Of a DNA stretch of 64,000 nucleotides, positions 57,397 through 64,000 are shown piece after piece (positions within the stretch are counted from its first letter, which is position 1; each line of letters opens with the position of its first letter). The notes beneath the pieces were generated by a model. It ran no database searches. It saw only the letters and a list, made by a program, of their open reading frames with translations, and was not told the DNA's origin. The position numbers and the translations under genes are program-made. Origin of the DNA: Chrysomallon squamiferum. Its lineage: Eukaryota > Mollusca > Gastropoda > Neomphalida > Peltospiridae. Location of the stretch: positions 1,856,867 through 1,920,866 of the forward strand of contig CM022670.1 of assembly GCA_012295275.1 (NCBI GenBank), in the 5' to 3' direction.

Positions 57397-58377
57397 ATGG
57401 AACTGAATACTGGCGATAGCCAAGAACCGTGTGTTCAGTTCTACAAGAAACAAAGTTGTCGGAGCCTGGCTGACAGTCCTGTCATTGTCAACGTATTCCT
57501 GAGCACCAGCGAGCCGGTACATAGCAAATGGATACCTCAAATAACGTACGCAATACAGGAAATCAATGTGGCCGCTCCGGGTCTCGTATTACAAATGTCC
57601 ACGTCGGAGAATTCCAAAATTACAATAGTTGGTGCAGAAAATGATGAGGCGTTTTGCAAAGGAAATATAGGTCGGCCGGATGACGTTGTTGTATCGCTCG
57701 GCAATAAATTCCCTGTTTCTAAAGGGACCGCAATTCACGAACTTATGCACGCGCTAGGATTTGGGCACGAACATCAACGTCAAGATTCTCCTGTTGATAT
57801 AAAAGTGAAGACAGATAATCCTTGGTATCCACAGTTCGCCGCTAATGATGACTTTCTGGGTCTGACTCGGTACGACGTGTTCAGCGTTATGCACTACCCA
57901 GAAAGTGAAGATCTAGTACGGAGGCCCGATCAGGACAATGTCTGGAAGCTGAAATCGTCGAGCCTGGTTAACGAGGAATTGAGCGAACTTGATAAAGTAG
58001 GCTTAAACTTGATCTTCCCACCGTATAAAAAACCGGGTTACGAACCAAAACGATGCTCCGAAAATGGAATGGCTTATTGTGGAAGACAAGTCATGAAGTT
58101 TAACAATCGCCCCTGTCCGACAAATACGGATGAAAGATGCGGACCGAACAACGGTCCAAACTGTCCAGCCTGCCGCGTGCTGAGATCCGACACCGTAGAG
58201 AAATTCACTGGAAAGGGGCGGTGGCAGGGCTGGTCAGGGTGGGTGTACTGTGGACGGGAATTCGACTACTTAAAATGGAATTCAGGTCATGATGGCTATT
58301 GCGGACCAGATAATGGAGAACCGTGCAAAGACTGTTTTAAAATGTTGTGTCCTGGTATCAAACACTTCAATGAGTAA
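57397..58377 (+). CDS. Astacin A': right-arm astacin-like metalloprotease with damaged N-terminus and mosaic sequence
   Basis: The frame of 326 aa from the first in-frame ATG keeps the full catalytic domain (HELMHALGFGHE at residues 114-125, Met-turn SVMHY) and both Cys-rich modules. The start used by astacin A is ACG here (57320), and a 1-bp deletion between about 57350 and 57375 shifts the short N-terminal region, so translation must begin at 57397 or not at all. Only about 27 non-catalytic residues would be lost. Identity to A is about 78% in protein. Stretches such as HSKWI.QITYAI, YPESEDLVR and SSLVNEELSELDK are B-like, while SKITIVGAEN and GFGHEHQRQD are A-like. One module Cys-neighbour changes (KRCSENG), and the linker Cys of FPPCKK is Tyr. 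It may be functional or a young pseudogene. Confidence 0.78.
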   Translation: MELNTGDSQEPCVQFYKKQSCRSLADSPVIVNVFLSTSEPVHSKWIPQITYAIQEINVAAPGLVLQMSTSENSKITIVGAENDEAFCKGNIGRPDDVVVSLGNKFPVSKGTAIHELMHALGFGHEHQRQDSPVDIKVKTDNPWYPQFAANDDFLGLTRYDVFSVMHYPESEDLVRRPDQDNVWKLKSSSLVNEELSELDKVGLNLIFPPYKKPGYEPKRCSENGMAYCGRQVMKFNNRPCPTNTDERCGPNNGPNCPACRVLRSDTVEKFTGKGRWQGWSGWVYCGREFDYLKWNSGHDGYCGPDNGEPCKDCFKMLCPGIKHFNE

Positions 58378-59349
58378 CATTAAAATTTAAACATGTGACG
58401 TCTTTGTAGGAGTGATTCTATTAGATATGAGTTTTTATTAAAGAGTAAATGTGAAGATGACAGTGAACTGGTAGCTCTCTAGTGACGGTATTGGAAAAAC
58501 AATGTACAAAAATGTAGGCCTATATGTTTTCATTTAATGTATTTTTTTAATTTTTAACACAATTATTTAATCTGAGTAAGCAATGATGCGTGCATTTGTG
58601 TGTATTATTTCTTTCAATATTTTTTGTTATATAATGGTATGTAGAATAATGTTTTGTAACAATGCACATTCATTTTATATATAATAATACAAAGATAACC
58701 AATGTTTTAACATTTTTATTATTGTATATATTTACAGATACATTTTATGTCATTTTCAAAAACAAAAACTGTGTTTAGTGATTTATCATCTCTTTCTTTG
58801 CTTTTTCTTGTCTTTTTTAATTCTATATTTTAAAAACATTAATAATGAAGCCTATTTTATTATATATGTTTTTACTTATCAGAACAAGTATATAACATAT
58901 CGTAAGTAAACCTTTTTATACTTTGGAGACAACCAAATATAAATATATTTACAAAAATTTACATAATTTACATTTAGTAAATACCTGAAATTAAGAAACA
59001 ACTGTAAATCTTTACAACATATCTAAAGACAATGTAAGAGTAAAACTTAATTATTGAAATTCACTATTTTAGATTGAATGTCACGAGATATTTCTAAATT
59101 CCTTGAAAAGCAGAAGAAAGTTAGTCAATCCTGATTTTGACGAAAAAAAAAAAAAAAAAAAGGTATTTGAATTTTTGTATTTCTGCATTTGACGATTTAT
59201 CAGGAACATTGCCGAGTCTTCAGACTTCCAAACAGAATAATTTCTGAATTCCTAAATGAATCTTTATCAGGTTGTCATCCAGTAAAGAGCAGGGTAAGGG
59301 CTGAAAGACTGGGTGTGTTCTACTGTCATAATCCGACAGTTTACATAAA

Positions 59350-59775
59350 CAGTTCTAAATGTAAGGACTGGATGGATTCTTGTCATAAACTGCTGGAACT
59401 GTACTGGAAGACCGCATCGATTCTAATGACGTCATGCGATCATTTCTTGGAGTTGTTCTGGATGGCTGCGTGAATTCTTGTAATCTTAAATGATTTTAGT
59501 CGAAACTGTGTTGAATGACAGGATGAATTATGTTGGGAAACCGGATTAGAATTCTGCTTATTTTTAATTTATTAAGCTTTCTCTGTAAATTAGAAATGGA
59601 AAAAAATATATAATATTTACATATTATAACCGAAATGAAATATTTTTTGAAATTTAGATTTATTCTTAATTCTATTAACTGTATATATGTGATGGCAATG
59701 AAAGAAAAAAAAAGCTTAAATATATTTTTGTACAACAGAGAGAATAGTATGGTTACATCTTGACACTAATCTTTC
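59350..59775. repeat. Duplicated block R3, right-arm copy 1
   Basis: Inverse of 18220-18610. The 94-codon plus frame starting at 59189 runs into this block and is unlikely to be a gene. Confidence 0.75.
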
Positions 59776-59799
59776 AAAATGAATAATATAATAAAACAT

Positions 59800-60010
59800 A
59801 TCTGAACTAGATAAAAAATATTTTTAAATGCTATTGAACAAATCTTGAATCACTATTTCATTCGGATAACGGCAAAACTTACATTATGGTTACCATAGCT
59901 ACCATTACGTTTCATAATATTTCAGGTTCTGTGCGTTGGTAGGATAAGCTGTAGAATGTTCTTGAGACCAATAGAACAATCTGGCTTTGTATTCTTATGA
60001 AATGAATCTA
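59800..60010. repeat. Duplicated block R4, right-arm copy 1
   Basis: Inverse of 17964-18190. Confidence 0.78.
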
Positions 60011-60419
60011 GTGTATATATATATATATATATATACACCTAATATTCCTACAGTGATTTGATTAAGAAGTATTTAAGGGGAAAAAATGTATCTGACAATA
60101 ATCATAAATGTATTAATTACGATTTAATATTTAACAATGTTTCATTCTGATTTCCATTCATACACTACAGAACGTGCTGAACTAAATTACTCGTGTTTAA
60201 ACAAACTGCTATTTAACTTCTGTTTGCCACGTATGATAGAGTGATAAATATTCTCTGAAATAAGAGCTACAACCCACCTCTAAAATCACGCAATTACAAA
60301 TTGCAAAATAAATGCTATATTGTTTCGTTGAATGGAATATGAACACTTGTGCAGTCAGTTTATTCATGTTTTAGCCTATTAAATGAACCATATCTTCTTC
60401 AGCTGAGTGAATACACAAC

Positions 60420-61720
60420 AAGCAAACTGTTTTGAGCTCATTTCAAGATATTATCTTGTACTTTACATCCAGTACCCTTGGACGAAGTCTACTGTTACCG
60501 TAACTTTATATTGTCCTTGTTACTTACCATACTGAATAAACAGATTTTGTCAGTAGGGATCGAAGTGTTGTAATTAAATGCGGCTCACCACTCTTCAGCT
60601 TGTTGTTATCATGGTTTACTGGTGTGGGTTTTGGTGGTGGGTTTTAAAAAACCATATATGCGCGTTTATAAAGGAAATATCCACTTACGTGTAAAATAAA
60701 TTTTTATTGTCTTCAAGAGAAGAAAAGCTAATATTTCGTCCTAGCTACTTTACATTGTGTTACATTTAGAACGAGCGCGAACAAGCCAACCAGAAAGTTC
60801 ACGACGAGTCAAGCAGATACGGTTATATCCTCAAAAACGTGATCGCAAAACGTCTGACGAAAAAGCATAACTTAGGCAGTTAAAATGAAAGAAGGTTATC
60901 AAAAGTGATCTGCTTCTTGGAAAAGTAAATAACCGTAAAATCCAGCAACCGTTGCATATTTTCAGATAATCTTATCTAAAAAACTGGATACAAAGAAATG
61001 TCTTTACCTATACACCGAGGTGTCTTAAATTAAACCCGTGATGTTTTTACAATTCTTAGCCCGTTCTTTATCACTGATAAGGAACACAATTAAGATAAAT
61101 ATAATATACTACCAATTGTAAAGCAATGAGATTAGAATAAAAAGTTCAAACTGTTAAAACGAGTGTTCTAAATACAAACAGAATTTAATAAAAATAAAAA
61201 TAAAATTATATATAAATCAAATTAAAATACCATTAACCAATGATGAAGTCTTACAAACTGGTCAGATCAAATCAATACCAGAACGTTCTGATTTTCTAAG
61301 TTTATAATATTAAGCAAGACACTTCAAAATTATCATAATTTTTCGAGGATCCCGCACTAAATACTTGCATGCTATAAAAATCATTACTGTTGTCCTGATA
61401 ACTTTTTTGTTGATATATTTTTAAACTGATATATCAAATAATATTATTTTCAGTACATTAATTCATGACAGGGTGACTTTTTATAGCCCCGACTAATTTA
61501 CTCCGACCCTGGCAGACTTCATTTTAATTGGCAGTGAATCAGCTAATACATCTTTATGTCTTTAATTTATACTATTAACGCATAAAACGTTCAGAAAACC
61601 CACCGCCATAGTTACTTACTGCTAGCAGCCATGGCTGTTTGTTGACAATAAATAAATATGTAAATAAACAGTTTCTAGTAACAAAAATGAAATAAAGAAT
61701 TAAGTACAATAAGTGCTGCT
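60420..61720. other. Right-arm sequence, no gene recognised
   Basis: Inverse of about 16195-17535, with small indels. No coding exon seen. Confidence 0.45.
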
Positions 61721-61724
61721 GTTG

Positions 61725-61726
61725 CT

Positions 61727-61760
<34 letters not shown>

Positions 61761-61762
61761 AT

Positions 61763-61798
<36 letters not shown>

Positions 61799-61960
61799 GA
61801 CTAATACTAATAATAATAATAATAATAAATTACTACTACTACTACTACTGCTGCTGCTGCTACTATTACTACTACAACTACTACTACATTAACTACTACT
61901 ACTACTACAACCATTACTAGTACTACTACTACGACTAATAATAATAATAATAATAAATTA
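61725..61960. repeat. (ACT)n/(AAT)n trinucleotide array, expanded in the right arm
   Basis: Holds what looks like two or three successive copies of the ACT..AAT motif found once in the left arm (16074-16190). Confidence 0.9.
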
Positions 61961-62098
61961 CAGTATGATCAAATAAAGAAACAAAGAAACAAATAAATAA
62001 ATAAAACTGACTCGTACTAAATTATAAACAGTAACCCCAAACCAGACGAACCTGACTTCGATCGATTTACGTCTGCTAGTAAGTGAAGACATCCAGTC

Positions 62099-62149
62099 GT
62101 CCCTAGCAACGATATGGCATATATTATGTTATTTGCCTCGAGAACCAAT
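62099..62149. promoter_or_regulatory. Promoter-like tract, right-arm copy
   Basis: GTCCCTAGCAAC (RFX X-box-like) at 62099-62110 and CCAAT at 62145-62149, inverse of 15878-15928. Confidence 0.35.
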
Positions 62150-62321
62150 GAAAAGCCGATATTCCATTGATATGAAACAGGTCACACGCCTAGATGAAAT
62201 GAGGAATGCGCTGCATAGTTTCCTCGCGCAGGAAATAATAGCATTCGGATTAAAAGGTCGTTTGGCTAACGAAGGAACACGGAAAGGAAAATCCAAAAAC
62301 AAGGAGGGAAAAAGCGTTTGA
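62148..62321 (+). CDS. Small ORF of unknown function, right-arm copy
   Basis: 57 codons beginning MKSRYSIDMK. It differs from the left-arm copy at two residues (Ile/Met and Arg/Lys) and overlaps the CCAAT box. No family recognised. Confidence 0.25.
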   Translation: MKSRYSIDMKQVTRLDEMRNALHSFLAQEIIAFGLKGRLANEGTRKGKSKNKEGKSV

Positions 62322-62639
62322 GGGTAAGGCGTTGTTCGTGAATTTTGCGGCAGTCATTTTAATGCTAATGTTTTATCGTTCATTACATCACACTAGTCCG
62401 ACTGAATAACGTGTTAATGTTCTCATTGTTTTCCATGAGACTTAGTAATCTAGTTTCAATATGCATGCGTTGATACATAATTCATTTGTAAGGATTGTCA
62501 GATTTCTTGTTATAGCTATTACTGGCAGGAAATCTGTATCGCTGTGCAATGATTAAGTTAGACAGAAAATATCAGAAATAATTATTTAATAAAAATGTAA
62601 AAAAAATAATAGAAACAGCTTAAGAGAGATACATATGAC

Positions 62640-62795
62640 AGTACATACATACATACATACATACATACATACATACATACATACATACATACATACATAC
62701 ATACATGCATGCATGCATACATACATACATACATACATACATGCATACATACATACATACATACATACATACATACATCCATGCATGCACATAAA
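62640..62795. repeat. (CATA)n array
   Basis: Inverse of 15242-15385. Confidence 0.95.
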
Positions 62796-62875
62796 CATAC
62801 GTATGCGTACATTTATACATAGAGAGAAACTGAACGAAAGAACGGTATGAGACAGAGAATGAGACACATCCTAAC

Positions 62876-63755
<880 letters not shown>

Positions 63756-63759
63756 TATG

Positions 63760-64000
63760 GTAAGTAATACACTATTCTTTACTATGCTACACTGTGCTAT
63801 ACTTTATATTCTGTTCTATAGTACTATACTATACTATTCTATACTATTGTGACAGGTAGTCGAAATATGGCATGTGATATATCTGTACTATACTATGCTA
63901 TGCTATGCAGTGCTATGCTGTGCTGTGCTATGCTATACTATACTATCTATACTATTCTATACTAGACTGTATTATACAATATTATACAATACTACACTAT
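63760..64000. repeat. (CTATA)n/(CTATG)n pentanucleotide array at the window edge
   Basis: Inverse of the array at about 14000-14290. It continues past the window. Confidence 0.88.

Overview
The window is nuclear DNA of an invertebrate animal, most likely a mollusc. Genes are split by GT-AG introns, the DNA is AT-rich, and long simple repeats are everywhere ((CT)n/(GA)n, (TACA)n, (ATT)n, (AAAT)n). The gene families fit a mollusc: a GT14 core-2-type N-acetylglucosaminyltransferase, SLC7 amino-acid transporter light chains and astacin-like metalloproteases. The phylum is an inference from repeat style and gene content. There is no operon, CRISPR array or rRNA, and I recognised no tRNA.

Layout. 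1-8.7 kb holds only repeats and unassigned AT-rich DNA. 8.78-10.53 kb (minus) is a two-coding-exon GCNT-like glycosyltransferase of 467 aa, with a possible 5' non-coding exon near 12.7 kb. 14.0-31.3 kb is the left arm of a very large inverted duplication. Read outward-in it holds a pentanucleotide array, simple repeats, a promoter-like tract, three tandem astacin units (gene A, a relic, gene B) and the first two exons of an SLC7 transporter on plus. A 200-bp run of N (31301-31500) marks a contig junction. 31.9-36.9 kb (minus) is an SLC7 transporter that loses its 3' exons to the gap. 39.98-47.94 kb (minus) is a complete 11-exon SLC7 transporter of 475 aa, with a 25-bp minisatellite in intron 2. 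46.76-64.0 kb is the right arm and mirrors the left arm: the same transporter start, astacin B', the relic, astacin A', the promoter-like tract and the outer arrays.

The astacin-like proteins are encoded by one exon each, show no signal peptide, and carry HExxHxxGxxHE plus a Met-turn, followed by two Cys-rich CGP(N/D)NG..C..C modules that I cannot name. The B/B' pair is almost identical between the arms. The A/A' pair is only about 78% identical in protein, although its flanks remain roughly 97% identical by eye. A' is a patchwork of A-like and B-like segments, which points to gene conversion. It has also lost the ancestral ATG and carries a 1-bp deletion near its start.

Caution: the N gap sits between two truncated transporters, and the left contig stops at the edge of a minisatellite. 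The inverted duplication could therefore be a real palindrome or an alternative haplotype scaffolded in the wrong orientation. The sequence alone cannot decide this, but gene structures within each contig are unaffected.
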